Shown: positions 31,680-41,686, numbered from the stretch's first letter. The stretch: DNA of 62,153 nucleotides from Blautia sp. (GCA_029257805.1 JARIAR010000018.1:1-62153); one strand, 5' to 3'. Numbers and translations are program-made. Notes: generated by a model not told the origin, from the sequence alone.

Positions 31680-32885
31680 ATGAAGATTGTGAAACGCCTT
31701 CTTCCGATCCTTCTGATTATCCTTGCCGTATTTTCTATCGGCTGTTCCCACTCGGATAAAACAGAGGTTAAGGAAGTCATCACAAGAGAATTGGATTTAT
31801 TAAAAAATCTGGATTCTCATACTACCATGAAATACGTTTCTTACAAAGAACTATTTCCTGATGCTACAAAAGATACCGAACTGTCCAATGAAATCAAAGA
31901 AGTATTCGCACTTTTTTTCCAGAACTTTAATTACAAGATTCTGGACGTTAATGTCAACAAGAAGAAAAAAACAGCATCCGCTTCCGTACGTCTTGTTACT
32001 CTGGACGCCCATGCCCTTGCAGAAGATTTTGCCGCATCCTGTTTAAAAAGCGAGATCATGGAAGCATCCCATAATTCCGAAAATACAAATGACTCTATGA
32101 ATTCCATGGAAAAACATTATCTTGTCTTAAATCATCTTCTGAAAACAAAAGATTATAAGACTGTGGAAGATAATTGTACAATTTCTCTTCATCTAAAAGA
32201 AGGTTTATGGGAGATCAATCACTCCGACTCTTTGGAGAACAATCTTGTTGGCGGTCTCATTACTTATCTGTCCGACCCGGATATTCTCTCCCCAGAAAAC
32301 ACTTTAAAAATTTATTTAAAAACTCTGAAAAAAATGAATTTAGAAGAAATGAGCAACTATCTTGGTATTGAAAGTATTCTTACCACTACTGATACTGCCA
32401 AAAATTCTATTGCCTCTGCTCTTGTAGAACAGGTACATAAAAATTTTAATTACAAAATCATAAAAAGCAATGTGAATGGATACAATGCCTCTGTCGAAAC
32501 AGCCATCAGTACTTTTGACAGTGACAGTATTCTCCATTCCTATCAGGAAAAACTGGATGCTTACCTCGCATCTCCAGATGCTGTTATAGACGGTTCTGAA
32601 AAACGATATGAAAAATCCCATACTTTTCTACTGGAAACAATCGAAGCTAACAAAGATACCACCACTGCAGCAGCTACCTTCCATCTAATTAATGACGGTG
32701 CATCCTGGAAACTCAAGGCTGCCAGCTCTGAACTTGGAAATGCCATCTTCGGAACCTTGATTACAACGCCTGTATCAGAAGAAACTGCGGAAGAAGCGGA
32801 GGAAGAAGAAGCAACGGAAGAAGAGAATTACGAAGACTCAGATTATGAAGAATCAGAAGATTCCGCTTACGAAGAAGAGGAATAA
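31680..32885 (+). CDS. Lipoprotein with two related domains and an acidic tail, unknown function
   Basis: The 401-residue protein has a signal peptide with a lipobox ending FSIGC (Cys22). Two alpha/beta units of about 150 residues follow, apparently an internal duplication: FFQNFNYKILDVNV near 80-95 matches VHKNFNYKIIKSNVNG near 245-260. The pattern (helices, then NYKI and alternating strands) recalls NTF2-like or DUF5105-type lipoprotein domains, but I cannot name the family with confidence. The last 40 residues are Glu/Asp/Tyr-rich. It is divergent from the two-adaptor ABC operon, whose first product has a similar acidic tail. Confidence 0.75.
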   Translation: MKIVKRLLPILLIILAVFSIGCSHSDKTEVKEVITRELDLLKNLDSHTTMKYVSYKELFPDATKDTELSNEIKEVFALFFQNFNYKILDVNVNKKKKTASASVRLVTLDAHALAEDFAASCLKSEIMEASHNSENTNDSMNSMEKHYLVLNHLLKTKDYKTVEDNCTISLHLKEGLWEINHSDSLENNLVGGLITYLSDPDILSPENTLKIYLKTLKKMNLEEMSNYLGIESILTTTDTAKNSIASALVEQVHKNFNYKIIKSNVNGYNASVETAISTFDSDSILHSYQEKLDAYLASPDAVIDGSEKRYEKSHTFLLETIEANKDTTTAAATFHLINDGASWKLKAASSELGNAIFGTLITTPVSEETAEEAEEEEATEEENYEDSDYEESEDSAYEEEE

Positions 32886-32921
32886 AAACGCTTAAGTAAT
32901 ATTCCCCGTTTATAAATTATA

Positions 32922-32956
32922 AAAAATCGCTCAGGTTTCTGACCTGAGCGATTTTT
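32922..32956. terminator. Bidirectional terminator between lipoprotein and pgsA genes
   Basis: The 14-bp arms AAAAATCGCTCAGG (32922-32935) and CCTGAGCGATTTTT (32943-32956) have a 7-nt loop between convergent genes. Confidence 0.9.
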
Positions 32957-32969
32957 CTATAAAAACTTT

Positions 32970-33542
32970 TTATTCTTTTTTCCCTTCATCTTCCTTCATT
33001 TTTCGAAATACAGGAACATACATACAAAGTGTAATAATCATAACTCCCATCATCAAAAAAATCAAAGTATTTACAAACTTTTCCGGAAGATTTATAAAAA
33101 GGAACAATACCAGAAGTCCGGCAAAAAGCACAGCTGTACATACTTTTCCAAACCACATGGCTCCATCTAATTTTTTTCCTTTTTTCAGAAAAATCAATCC
33201 CATAATTCCCATATATCCTTCTTTCACTGCCATAAGTACAATGAGAAGCCACATTACAGGATATCTCGTTGCCAGGCAGAATGCCAACGCAGCATGAGTT
33301 AACTTATCCGCAACTGGATCCAACAATTTTCCCAGTTCCGTAACCATATGAAAATGTCTTGCAATCTTTCCATCAAACAAATCCGTAAGACTGGAAATTA
33401 ACACTACCAATGCGGCATATACATACTCCCTCTGGGTTTCTGCTGCAATATATAAATAGCAAAATACCGGAATCAAAAGAATCCGAAAATATCCCATGAG
33501 ATTAGGAATTGATAAAATTTCTTTTTTATTGAACTTCTTCAT
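32970..33542 (-). CDS. pgsA: CDP-alcohol phosphatidyltransferase (PgsA-like)
   Basis: This membrane enzyme transfers a phosphatidyl group from CDP-diacylglycerol to an alcohol, most likely glycerol-3-phosphate, in phospholipid synthesis. The family motif is present as LFDGKIAR followed by GKLLDPVADK, the last Asp being catalytic. About five hydrophobic helices are visible in roughly 190 residues. The start is uncertain: ATG at 33542 overlaps aspS by 17 nt, and ATG at 33557 is also possible. It ends the aspS operon. The exact alcohol acceptor is inferred from the usual clostridial location and not proven. Confidence 0.85.
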   Translation of the reverse strand: MKKFNKKEILSIPNLMGYFRILLIPVFCYLYIAAETQREYVYAALVVLISSLTDLFDGKIARHFHMVTELGKLLDPVADKLTHAALAFCLATRYPVMWLLIVLMAVKEGYMGIMGLIFLKKGKKLDGAMWFGKVCTAVLFAGLLVLFLFINLPEKFVNTLIFLMMGVMIITLCMYVPVFRKMKEDEGKKE

Positions 33543-35325
33543 CCTCTTCACACACATCAAGACCAAGCTCTCTTAACTGAACATCATCTACAGGCTGTGG
33601 TGCTTTTGTCATAAGACAGGAAGCATCTTTTACTTTCGGGAATGCAATTACATCACGAATGCTGTCCACTTTCGCCATCAGCATTACAAGACGGTCAAGT
33701 CCATATGCCAGACCTGCATGTGGCGGAACTCCATATTTGAAAGCATCCAGAAGGAAGCCAAACTGTTCATATGCTGCTTCTTTTGTAAATCCAAGGGCTT
33801 CAAACATTTTTTCCTGAATATCATTCTGATGGATTCGTACGCTTCCTCCGCCAATTTCATTTCCATTTAATACGATATCATATGCTTTTGCACGAACTTT
33901 GCCCGGATCTGTTTCTAAGAGCGGGAGATCTTCTTCCATAAGCATAGTAAATGGATGATGCATTGCTGTATAACGATTTTCTTCTTCGTTCCACTCAAGA
34001 AGCGGGAATTCTGTTACCCATGCAAAGCAATATTCATTTTTATCAAGGATATCCATCTGTTTTGCAAGTTCCAGACGAAGTGCACCTAATACATCGTATA
34101 CAAGTTTTTTCTTATCTGCCGCAAAAAGAAGCAAATCTCCTGGTTTTCCATCCATGGCTGCTACAAGAGCATCCATTTCTTCCTCTGTCATAAATTTTGC
34201 AAAAGAAGATTTTCTTGTACCATCTTCTGCAATGGCAATATATGCAAGACCTTTTGCTCCATAACCTTTTGCAAATTCTACCAGCTTATCGATTTTTTTA
34301 CGAGGCATTGCTCCCTGACCTTCTGCATTAATACCACGAACGCTTCCGCCATTTTCAAGAGCACCGGTAAAGACACTAAATCCACAGTGTTTCACAATTT
34401 CACTTACATCATGAAGTTCCATTCCAAAACGCATGTCAGGCTTATCTGAGCCAAAACGATCCATAGCCTCCTGCCAGGTAATTCTCTGAATAGGAAGTTT
34501 CACTTCTACACCCAACACCTCTTTGAAAAGAAATGCCAGATATCTCTCATTTACGTCAATTACGTCATCTACATCAACAAAAGAAAGCTCCATATCGATC
34601 TGTGTAAATTCCGGCTGACGGTCTGCACGAAGATCTTCATCACGGAAACATCTTGCAATCTGAATGTAACGATCATACCCGGAGCACATTAAAAGCTGTT
34701 TATAAAGCTGCGGAGACTGAGGAAGTCCATAAAAACTTCCCGGATGCACACGTGAAGGCACAAGATAATCTCTGGCTCCTTCCGGAGTACTCTTCCCTAA
34801 CATTGGTGTTTCAATTTCCAGAAATCCTTCTTTTGCAAAGAACTGTCTTGTAAGCATCGCTACCTGGCTTTTCAGCATCATGTTTCTCTGAAGATCCGGT
34901 CTTCTTAAATCAAGGTAACGATATTTTAAACGTATTTCATCTTTTGTCTTGCTGTTTTCTTCAATTGGGAACGGCGGAACTTCTGCTTCTGATAATACTC
35001 GAAGAGCCTTTACACGAAGTTCAATCTCACCAGTTGCAAGATTTTCATTTACAGCGCCGCCTCTTTTTTCTACAATACCGGTTACCGCAATAACAAATTC
35101 ACTGCGGAGATGGCCTGCTTTTTCAAATCCTTCTTCATCAATGCTGCCGTTTTCAAAAATAAGCTGCATAATTCCGGAACGGTCACGGAGATCAACAAAT
35201 ACAAGACCACCCTTGTTTCTTGCTTTCTGTACCCATCCCATAAGAGTTACTTCACTTCCGATCATTTCCTTTGTCACTTCTGCACATCGGCATGTGCGGT
35301 GCAATCCCTGCATACTTTCAGCCAT
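33526..35325 (-). CDS. aspS: Aspartyl-tRNA synthetase
   Basis: This class II enzyme charges tRNA-Asp (or Asp/Asn if non-discriminating). The 599-residue bacterial-type protein has an N-terminal OB-fold anticodon domain (GWVQKARNKGGLVFVDLRDRSG), class II motif 2 (ARCFRDEDLRADRQPEFTQ), a GAD insertion domain and motif 3 (GLAYGLDRLVML). ATG at 35325 is used because GGAGG lies 11 nt upstream; the open frame extends 17 codons further without a site. It follows hisS by 22 nt, the conserved clostridial hisS-aspS pair. No T-box is visible. Confidence 0.97.
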   Translation of the reverse strand: MAESMQGLHRTCRCAEVTKEMIGSEVTLMGWVQKARNKGGLVFVDLRDRSGIMQLIFENGSIDEEGFEKAGHLRSEFVIAVTGIVEKRGGAVNENLATGEIELRVKALRVLSEAEVPPFPIEENSKTKDEIRLKYRYLDLRRPDLQRNMMLKSQVAMLTRQFFAKEGFLEIETPMLGKSTPEGARDYLVPSRVHPGSFYGLPQSPQLYKQLLMCSGYDRYIQIARCFRDEDLRADRQPEFTQIDMELSFVDVDDVIDVNERYLAFLFKEVLGVEVKLPIQRITWQEAMDRFGSDKPDMRFGMELHDVSEIVKHCGFSVFTGALENGGSVRGINAEGQGAMPRKKIDKLVEFAKGYGAKGLAYIAIAEDGTRKSSFAKFMTEEEMDALVAAMDGKPGDLLLFAADKKKLVYDVLGALRLELAKQMDILDKNEYCFAWVTEFPLLEWNEEENRYTAMHHPFTMLMEEDLPLLETDPGKVRAKAYDIVLNGNEIGGGSVRIHQNDIQEKMFEALGFTKEAAYEQFGFLLDAFKYGVPPHAGLAYGLDRLVMLMAKVDSIRDVIAFPKVKDASCLMTKAPQPVDDVQLRELGLDVCEEDEEVQ

Positions 35326-35347
35326 GGTTCTATTATCCTCCTGATTT

Positions 35348-36604
35348 TTACATTCTGTCACGGAAAAATTCCACAAACTCTGTATATCCTTCTGACATCA
35401 TTTGTTCTTTCTGGAATTTTTTATTCTTTTTCATAATTGAAATATTTATCTGCGTTCCTGTTTTTCTTTCTTCTTCTGCCTGTTTTAAAATAACAGGGAG
35501 CTTTTCTGCCGGCATATTCTTTTCAATCAAATATGCTTTTTTTCCATTTTTTGTGGGAACCTCATATCCTCTCTCCAGAAGAAGCATAACAATTCTTTCA
35601 AATCCAATAGAGAATCCACAGGCACATGTCTGATTTCCTGTGAATTTTCCGATCATTTCGTCATAACGGCCACCACCGCCTACACTTCCGCCAAATTCAT
35701 CCATGGCAATCTCAAAAATCGGGCCTGTATAATAAGACATTCCCCTTACAAGTGTAGGATCAAAGGACATTTTAAAATCCGCTGTTTTTACACTGTCTAC
35801 TGTAGAAATGATTGTCTGAAGTCCTTCCGCCACACCTGGTTCCAAAACTTCTCCCAGTTTTTCACCAAGAAGACGTACTCCATCTGCATCGTTTGTAATT
35901 TCTTTAAACATTCCCAGATAAGTATCAATACTTTCTTTTGCAAATCCCTCTTTTTCAAGTTCTTCTGCAACTCCATCAAGACCGATTTTATCCATCTTGT
36001 CCAGAATAATGAATACCGTATCAAAACTCTCTTCTGGAAAACCACTGTATTTTGCCATAGCTTTTAAAATCTTACGATCATTAATACGGATTGTAAAATT
36101 ATGGAAGTCCAGTTTTCCAAGAAGGGTAGTGGTAGCAAGTACCAGCTCAATTTCTGCAAGATATGTGGATTCTCCTAAAATGTCAATATCACACTGCATA
36201 AACTGGCGAAAACGCCCTCTTTGAGGACGGTCAGCTCTCCATACATTTCCCATCTGTAATGCTTTAAACGGAGCTGGAAGTTCATTTGCATGATTTGCGT
36301 AATATCTGGAAAGCGGTACAGTTAAGTCATACCGTAATCCGGAATCCACAAGATCTGCTTCCTCTTTTGCCTCTTCCAGTTTTAATTTCTCACCTCTTTT
36401 TAAAATTTTGAAAATCAGTTTTTCATTTTCGCCCCCCTGCTTACTGCAAAGGTTCTCAATATGTTCTACACAAGGGGTTTCAATAGAAGAAAATCCAAAT
36501 GTCCCATATGTCTCACGAATCATATTCATTACATAATTACGGATTTCCATCTCCCTTGGTAAAATATCTTTCATACCGGTTACCGGTTTTTTCTTCAATG
36601 CCAT
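35348..36604 (-). CDS. hisS: Histidyl-tRNA synthetase
   Basis: This class II enzyme charges tRNA-His. The 418-residue protein starts KPVTGMKDILPREM, has motif 2 (MGNVWRADRPQRGRFRQF) and the histidine-binding LVRGMSYYTGPIFE segment, then a C-terminal anticodon-binding domain. GGAGG lies 7 nt before the ATG. It could in principle be the HisZ paralogue, but it has no his-operon context and sits before aspS, so HisRS is preferred. Confidence 0.96.
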   Translation of the reverse strand: MALKKKPVTGMKDILPREMEIRNYVMNMIRETYGTFGFSSIETPCVEHIENLCSKQGGENEKLIFKILKRGEKLKLEEAKEEADLVDSGLRYDLTVPLSRYYANHANELPAPFKALQMGNVWRADRPQRGRFRQFMQCDIDILGESTYLAEIELVLATTTLLGKLDFHNFTIRINDRKILKAMAKYSGFPEESFDTVFIILDKMDKIGLDGVAEELEKEGFAKESIDTYLGMFKEITNDADGVRLLGEKLGEVLEPGVAEGLQTIISTVDSVKTADFKMSFDPTLVRGMSYYTGPIFEIAMDEFGGSVGGGGRYDEMIGKFTGNQTCACGFSIGFERIVMLLLERGYEVPTKNGKKAYLIEKNMPAEKLPVILKQAEEERKTGTQINISIMKKNKKFQKEQMMSEGYTEFVEFFRDRM

Positions 36605-36615
36605 TTTTGCCTCCT

Positions 36616-37176
36616 TTATTTATGTACTACTCTCTGAAATGCAAGAAAAACCTGCATATCAAAATTTTTTACTTCTTCAATCATCAGTTCCATCACCGTA
36701 TCTGTATCAAATGCTTTTCGATAAGAACGGTCTGAACAAAGAGCAGAAAACACATCACATACTCTTAATATTCTTGCACCAATAGGAATTTCCTCCCCAA
36801 CTTTGTTAGAAGGATATCCTGTCCCATCATAATTCTCATGGTGATACAAAATACTTTCTAAGATAAAATCGGAATATCCTTTTCCTTTCAGTTCTTCATA
36901 TCCCAAAGTAGAATGCATTCGGACAAACTTTAATTCCTCGATTACCAGTGGATTCTTTTCCTGTCCATTAATATAACCTGTAAGTTTTAATTTCCCGATA
37001 TCGTGAAGCATTCCTGCAATGGCCAGGTCATAACACATGGATTCCGGAAGGGAAAGCTCCTTTGCCACGTCATATGCCAGGTTGCTAACATCCATACCAT
37101 GACGCAATTCTGCAAGAAGATCAAATTCCAACATTCCTTCCCTTGTATCTGAAGCTGTCTTTTGTGCTGTATCCAC
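36616..37176 (-). CDS. HD-GYP-type phosphohydrolase domain protein
   Basis: The 186-residue protein consists of a single HD-GYP-like domain: HD motif GMLHDIGKLKL, HHENYDGTGYP signature and ILRVCDVFSALCSDR. HD-GYP domains hydrolyse cyclic di-GMP or related nucleotides, so this may be a stand-alone phosphodiesterase. The start is read as GTG at 37176, with GGAGG 6 nt upstream and 12 nt after the hemZ stop. ATG at 37200 would overlap hemZ and lacks a site. It lies between hemZ and hisS in the housekeeping operon. Confidence 0.85.
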   Translation of the reverse strand: MDTAQKTASDTREGMLEFDLLAELRHGMDVSNLAYDVAKELSLPESMCYDLAIAGMLHDIGKLKLTGYINGQEKNPLVIEELKFVRMHSTLGYEELKGKGYSDFILESILYHHENYDGTGYPSNKVGEEIPIGARILRVCDVFSALCSDRSYRKAFDTDTVMELMIEEVKNFDMQVFLAFQRVVHK

Positions 37177-37190
37177 TGTACGCCTCCAAA

Positions 37191-38726
37191 CTAAAGCCAT
37201 TTGGCAATACCAATGCGCTTTCTGTCAATCATCTCATCAATGCGGGTAATATAACTGGTTACATCTTTTACATTTTCCACTCTTTCAATACGCTGTCCAT
37301 GGTCAAAAACAAGTTTGGAAGAACCACCTGCCCCAAGAGCAATAATAGGCTGCTTCTCCTCCATAATCAGTATATTGTAAATTCCGGCTTTGTCAACCTT
37401 TGCATACCCTACATTTTCAAAGTTACCTTTCATATTTTTCTGCCTGTATAAATAATAAGGGCTCATTCCCATCTCATAAGCAGTGCGCATAGTCAGATCC
37501 ATAATTTCCTGATTATTTTCAAATGTCATTTCCTGATATTTGTCACGGAATATATTCAATCTTGCGGCTCTTTTGATCGCCAGGGAGTGTACCGTAAGGC
37601 TGTCCGGATCTAAAGTTCTGATTTCTTCCAACGTACGATGTACCATGGAAATATCCTCTCCCGGAAGTCCCACGATCAGATCCATGTTAATATTATCATA
37701 CCCCAGTTCTCTCGCAAGAAGAAATGCCTCTTTCGTTTCTTCTACGGTATGACGTCGTCCAATAATATCTAGCGTCTCCTGATTCATCGTCTGCGGATTT
37801 ACAGAAATTCTTGTAATAGGAAATTCCCGGATAGCAAGAAGTTTTTCTTTTGTAATACTGTCCGGTCTTCCTGCCTCAATGGTAAACTCTCCAATATCCT
37901 CACATCCAAAATATTTCTGCACAGTATCCAAAAGTCTGCGAAGCTGTTCCGGTTCCAGTGTTGTAGGAGTCCCTCCCCCAATATAAATCGTATCCAGTTT
38001 TCTTCCTTTCATTATGGCGGAAACTTCCCGGATTTCTTTACACAATGCATCCAGATATGCATCCACTTTATCTTTCCATACTTTTAATGGATAAGAACTG
38101 AAAGAACAATAAAGACAAATACTTGGGCAAAAAGGAATCCCTATGTATAAACTATATCCATTTTCATAATCAATCTCTTTTAAAATATCCCGTTCCCTGT
38201 TGGCAATCGCAACTGACAATGCTGTTTTTTCAGGACTCATCATATAACGATTTCTTAATTCCTGAGCTACTTCTGTATTTTTCATGCCTGACTCAATTAA
38301 ACTTGTGGCAAGTTTAACAGGACGAATTCCAGTAAGAGTTCCCCAGGGAAGTGTCTTTCCTGTAAGTTTTATAAAGATTTTATACAAAATTCCTTTCATA
38401 ATATCTTTATTTTCTTTTCTCATTGCCCTTTCCAGAGCTTTTTCATCTTTTTCCTTACAGGAAACAAGGGCATCCTTATCCTGTCTGCGGGAATGCCCTT
38501 CTATTGTTTCTGCACATAACACACCTTTGTGCTCTTCACTCTCATACTGAATATAAAAACTGTCATCTCTCTCTTCTATCCGCAAAAAAAGATCATAATT
38601 TTCTTCACAATCCTTTTCTTCATAAATACTATGTATCTCACTTTCCGGATAAAAAGCTTTTGTTAATTCATATATATCATGTTCAAATTTATTATCTAAA
38701 AATAAAATTCCAATTTTATACAAACG
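37191..38726 (-). CDS. hemZ: Coproporphyrinogen-III oxidase-like radical SAM protein HemZ
   Basis: This radical SAM enzyme is related to oxygen-independent coproporphyrinogen III oxidase. The cluster motif is CPSICLYCSF in IGIPFCPSICLYC, followed by YIGGGTPTTL and RISVNPQTMN, as in HemN/HemZ. About 511 residues is close to the B. subtilis HemZ size. The start is uncertain: TTG at 38726 has AGAGG 10 nt upstream, while ATG at 38747 overlaps the preceding gene by 32 nt. Many clostridia carrying HemZ make no heme, so the true reaction in this organism is unclear. Confidence 0.85.
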   Translation of the reverse strand, partial: RLYKIGILFLDNKFEHDIYELTKAFYPESEIHSIYEEKDCEENYDLFLRIEERDDSFYIQYESEEHKGVLCAETIEGHSRRQDKDALVSCKEKDEKALERAMRKENKDIMKGILYKIFIKLTGKTLPWGTLTGIRPVKLATSLIESGMKNTEVAQELRNRYMMSPEKTALSVAIANRERDILKEIDYENGYSLYIGIPFCPSICLYCSFSSYPLKVWKDKVDAYLDALCKEIREVSAIMKGRKLDTIYIGGGTPTTLEPEQLRRLLDTVQKYFGCEDIGEFTIEAGRPDSITKEKLLAIREFPITRISVNPQTMNQETLDIIGRRHTVEETKEAFLLARELGYDNINMDLIVGLPGEDISMVHRTLEEIRTLDPDSLTVHSLAIKRAARLNIFRDKYQEMTFENNQEIMDLTMRTAYEMGMSPYYLYRQKNMKGNFENVGYAKVDKAGIYNILIMEEKQPIIALGAGGSSKLVFDHGQRIERVENVKDVTSYITRIDEMIDRKRIGIAKWL

Positions 38727-39348
38727 GATTATACCTCTTTTCATATCCAATGGTCGTTGCCACATCATGCCCTGGATAAACATCAGTTTCCTCAGGCAGA
38801 GAATCTACAAGCTTGTGAAGGCTTCTCACGATTTCTGCTGCACTTCCTCCAGGAAAATCTGTTCTTCCTACAGAGCCATAAAACAATGTATCTCCACTGA
38901 ACAGTATTCCTTCCTCTTCTATATAATAACAGCAGCTCCCTTTTGTATGACCCGGTGTATGGATCATCTGAACAGAAAAGCCAGCCACCTGAAATACCTG
39001 CAGATCTTCAAGAAGCACATCTGCCTTTATGGAACAGGAATGTCTTCCACAATAGCCGGACATATTCATCTCCGGATCCAGAAGCATTTCCTGTTCTTCT
39101 TTACAGACATAAACAGGAATGCTGTATTGTCTGCGCACATCTTCCACCGCCTGAATGTGATCAAAATGACCATGTGTCAAAAGAACTGCTTTTGGAACTG
39201 CTCCCAGTTCTTCTATTTTTTTATAAATTTTTTCTGCAGAATCTGCAGGATCTACAATAAAAAGTTCCTGAGTTTCTTTATTCTTCAAAAAATAACAGTT
39301 TGTATATACGCTTCCAAGGATGCATTTATGCAATTCTGCTTTTGTCAT
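38716..39348 (-). CDS. Metallo-beta-lactamase-fold hydrolase, glyoxalase II-like
   Basis: The 210-residue cytoplasmic hydrolase has the metal motif THGHFDHI, a second-shell HTPGHTKGS and the C-terminal PGHDVATT segment, the pattern of YcbL/glyoxalase II-like thioesterases. ATG at 39348 is used (GGAGG 5 nt upstream). It lies 10 nt after relA and overlaps hemZ, a gene order common in clostridia. The substrate is not known. Confidence 0.9.
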   Translation of the reverse strand: MTKAELHKCILGSVYTNCYFLKNKETQELFIVDPADSAEKIYKKIEELGAVPKAVLLTHGHFDHIQAVEDVRRQYSIPVYVCKEEQEMLLDPEMNMSGYCGRHSCSIKADVLLEDLQVFQVAGFSVQMIHTPGHTKGSCCYYIEEEGILFSGDTLFYGSVGRTDFPGGSAAEIVRSLHKLVDSLPEETDVYPGHDVATTIGYEKRYNPFV

Positions 39349-39358
39349 ATTTTCCTCC

Positions 39359-41686
39359 TCAGCCTGTGGTTCGTTCCACATCCAATACACTTTCTACCTG
39401 ACGGATTTTCTCTATAAGAGAATTCAGTTCTTCTTTGCTTCTTACATTAAAACTCATAGATATTGTGGCCTTTTCCTGTTTACTGGTACGGCTGTTCATT
39501 CCACGTACATCAATTTTCCGCTCCGTGAAAATTTTGGACAGATCTACAAGAAGGCCTGTACGGTTGTTTGCATATACCTGGATCTCTGCCATATAAGTTT
39601 CTGCATTTTTCGAATCGGGCTGTTGCCATTCTGCTTCAATCAAACGACTTCTGTCAAGTTCTGACATATTCAGCACGTTAATACAATCTGTACGATGAAT
39701 GGTAATGCCCCTTCCCCTTGTAACAAATCCTACAATCTCGTCTCCTGGAATTGGACTGCAGCATTTGGAAAATCGAACTGCCACATCATGAATTCCTCTT
39801 ACAATAATACCACCTTTATTTTTGGTAATATGCAGTTTTTCCTGATTTTCTGATGCAGCTTCCAAAACCTGCTCATCCGTAAGATTTTTCTTGTTCTCTT
39901 TGTCATAAGCTTCCACCAGCTTATTAAAGACCTGTCCTTCTTTTAAGCCCCCATGCCCAATGGCTGCAAGTACAGAATCCCAGTCACGGAACCCATATTT
40001 ACGCAGAACTGCTTCCTGATAAGGGTGTTTTGTGTAAACGCCAATTTTAAACCCTTTTGTTTTGGCATACTGTGCCAGCATTTCTTTCCCTTTCAGAATA
40101 TTATCTTCTTTCAGTTCTTTTTTAAACCACTGGTTAATTTTGTTTTTTGCCTGTGTACTTTTTACGATTTTCAGCCAGTCCCGACTTGGTCCCTGAGAAT
40201 TCTGCGATGTAATAATCTCAATACGATCGCCATTTTTTATCTGATATTCAATGGGAACCAATTTTCCATTGACACGGGCGCCTACCATTTTATTTCCAAC
40301 TGCACTATGCACACTGTAGGCAAAATCAATCGGTGTGGAACCTGTAGGCAGATTTTTTACATCTCCCTGGGGTGTAAAGCAGTATACGCTGTCCGCAAAT
40401 AAATCCAGGTCATTTTTCAGCAGACTCATAAACTCCCGGTTATCTGACATATCCCGCTGCCATTCCAGGATCTGACGAAGCCAGTTTAATTTTTCTTCTT
40501 CGCTTTTTTTCACGGAACTTTTTCCGTCTGAAGATTCTTTATATTTCCAGTGCGCAGCAATTCCATATTCTGCTGTTTTGTGCATTTCAAAAGTTCGTAT
40601 CTGAATTTCAAAAGGCTGTCCGTTCGGTCCGATCAACGTTGTATGAAGGGACTGATACATGTTCGGCTTAGGCATGGCAATATAATCTTTAAATCTTCCA
40701 GGAATGGGTTTGTACATTTCATGTATCACACCTAATGCCGCATAACAGTCTTTTACTGTGTCCACAAGAATGCGCACTGCAAACAGATCATAGATCTGAT
40801 CAATCGTCTTGTCCTGATTCACCATCTTTTTATAAATACTGAAGAAATGCTTCACTCGCCCATCTACCTGCGCTTTGATATTGGCATCCTCCATATGTTT
40901 TTTGACCTGCTGAACAATTTTCCCTACAAATTCTTCTCTTACACTTTTTCTAAGAGCAACTTTTTCTACCAGATCATAATATACATCCGGCTTTAAATAC
41001 TTTAAAGAAAGGTCATCCAGTTCTACCTTTATTTTGGAAATACCAAGACGCATGGCAATAGGTGCATATATGTCCATGGTTTCTCTTGCTTTTTCCTGCT
41101 GTTTTTCAGGACGCATATACTGCAGGGTTCTCATATTATGAAGACGGTCTGCAAGTTTGATCAAAATAACCCGGATATCTTTTGCCATGGCAAGAAACAT
41201 CTTTCGAAGATTTTCCGCCTGTACTTCCACCTTATCAGCCGCGTAAGACAGCTGTCCCAGCTTTGTAACCCCATCCACAAGAAGTGCTACTTCTGAACCA
41301 AATTCTTTTTCCACTTCTTCGTATGTCATCCATGTATCTTCTACTGCATCATGAAGAAGTCCTGCAACAATCGTCTCCTTGTCCAATTCCAGATCAGCAA
41401 GAATGATCGCCACACACAGAGGATGTATAATATAAGGTTCCCCTGATTTACGTTTTTGACCTTTATGTGCTTCACTTGCAATTGCATACGCCTTTTCAAT
41501 CATGGAAATATCTGCAGAAGGATGGTATTTCCGCACACTTGTGATCAACTCCTGATACAATTCTTCAGGACTTGTAAAATCATTCATGGACTTTACTGCT
41601 GCATCTGCTTTTTTAACAGACTCTAATTTTTCTTTTTCTATCTGTACGGTGTGTTCTTTTTCATTTCCTTTTATTATCTCTGCCAT
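39359..41686 (-). CDS. relA: Bifunctional (p)ppGpp synthetase/hydrolase
   Basis: This is the main stringent-response enzyme (Rel). The 775-residue protein contains an HD hydrolase domain (AGLLHDAVEDT, KLADRLHNMRTL), a synthetase domain (GRVKHFFSIYKKM, DLFAVRILVD, YKPIPGRFKDYIA), a TGS domain, a helical/zinc-finger region (FSKCCSPIPGDEIVGFVTRG) and a C-terminal ACT domain. ATG at 41686 is preferred (AGGTGG 5 nt upstream). It follows apt by 59 nt, the classical apt-rel order. Both catalytic domains look intact. Confidence 0.97.
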   Translation of the reverse strand: MAEIIKGNEKEHTVQIEKEKLESVKKADAAVKSMNDFTSPEELYQELITSVRKYHPSADISMIEKAYAIASEAHKGQKRKSGEPYIIHPLCVAIILADLELDKETIVAGLLHDAVEDTWMTYEEVEKEFGSEVALLVDGVTKLGQLSYAADKVEVQAENLRKMFLAMAKDIRVILIKLADRLHNMRTLQYMRPEKQQEKARETMDIYAPIAMRLGISKIKVELDDLSLKYLKPDVYYDLVEKVALRKSVREEFVGKIVQQVKKHMEDANIKAQVDGRVKHFFSIYKKMVNQDKTIDQIYDLFAVRILVDTVKDCYAALGVIHEMYKPIPGRFKDYIAMPKPNMYQSLHTTLIGPNGQPFEIQIRTFEMHKTAEYGIAAHWKYKESSDGKSSVKKSEEEKLNWLRQILEWQRDMSDNREFMSLLKNDLDLFADSVYCFTPQGDVKNLPTGSTPIDFAYSVHSAVGNKMVGARVNGKLVPIEYQIKNGDRIEIITSQNSQGPSRDWLKIVKSTQAKNKINQWFKKELKEDNILKGKEMLAQYAKTKGFKIGVYTKHPYQEAVLRKYGFRDWDSVLAAIGHGGLKEGQVFNKLVEAYDKENKKNLTDEQVLEAASENQEKLHITKNKGGIIVRGIHDVAVRFSKCCSPIPGDEIVGFVTRGRGITIHRTDCINVLNMSELDRSRLIEAEWQQPDSKNAETYMAEIQVYANNRTGLLVDLSKIFTERKIDVRGMNSRTSKQEKATISMSFNVRSKEELNSLIEKIRQVESVLDVERTTG

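Noticed and set aside
13116-36604. T-box leaders before argS, aspS or hisS
   Set aside because: Gaps before these genes are too short, and no T-box sequence (TGGNACCGCG type) was seen.
38767-39417. 216-codon plus-strand frame opposite the MBL hydrolase gene
   Set aside because: Antisense shadow of a secure gene; composition (Phe/Cys/Ile/His) is typical of reverse translation of a coding strand.
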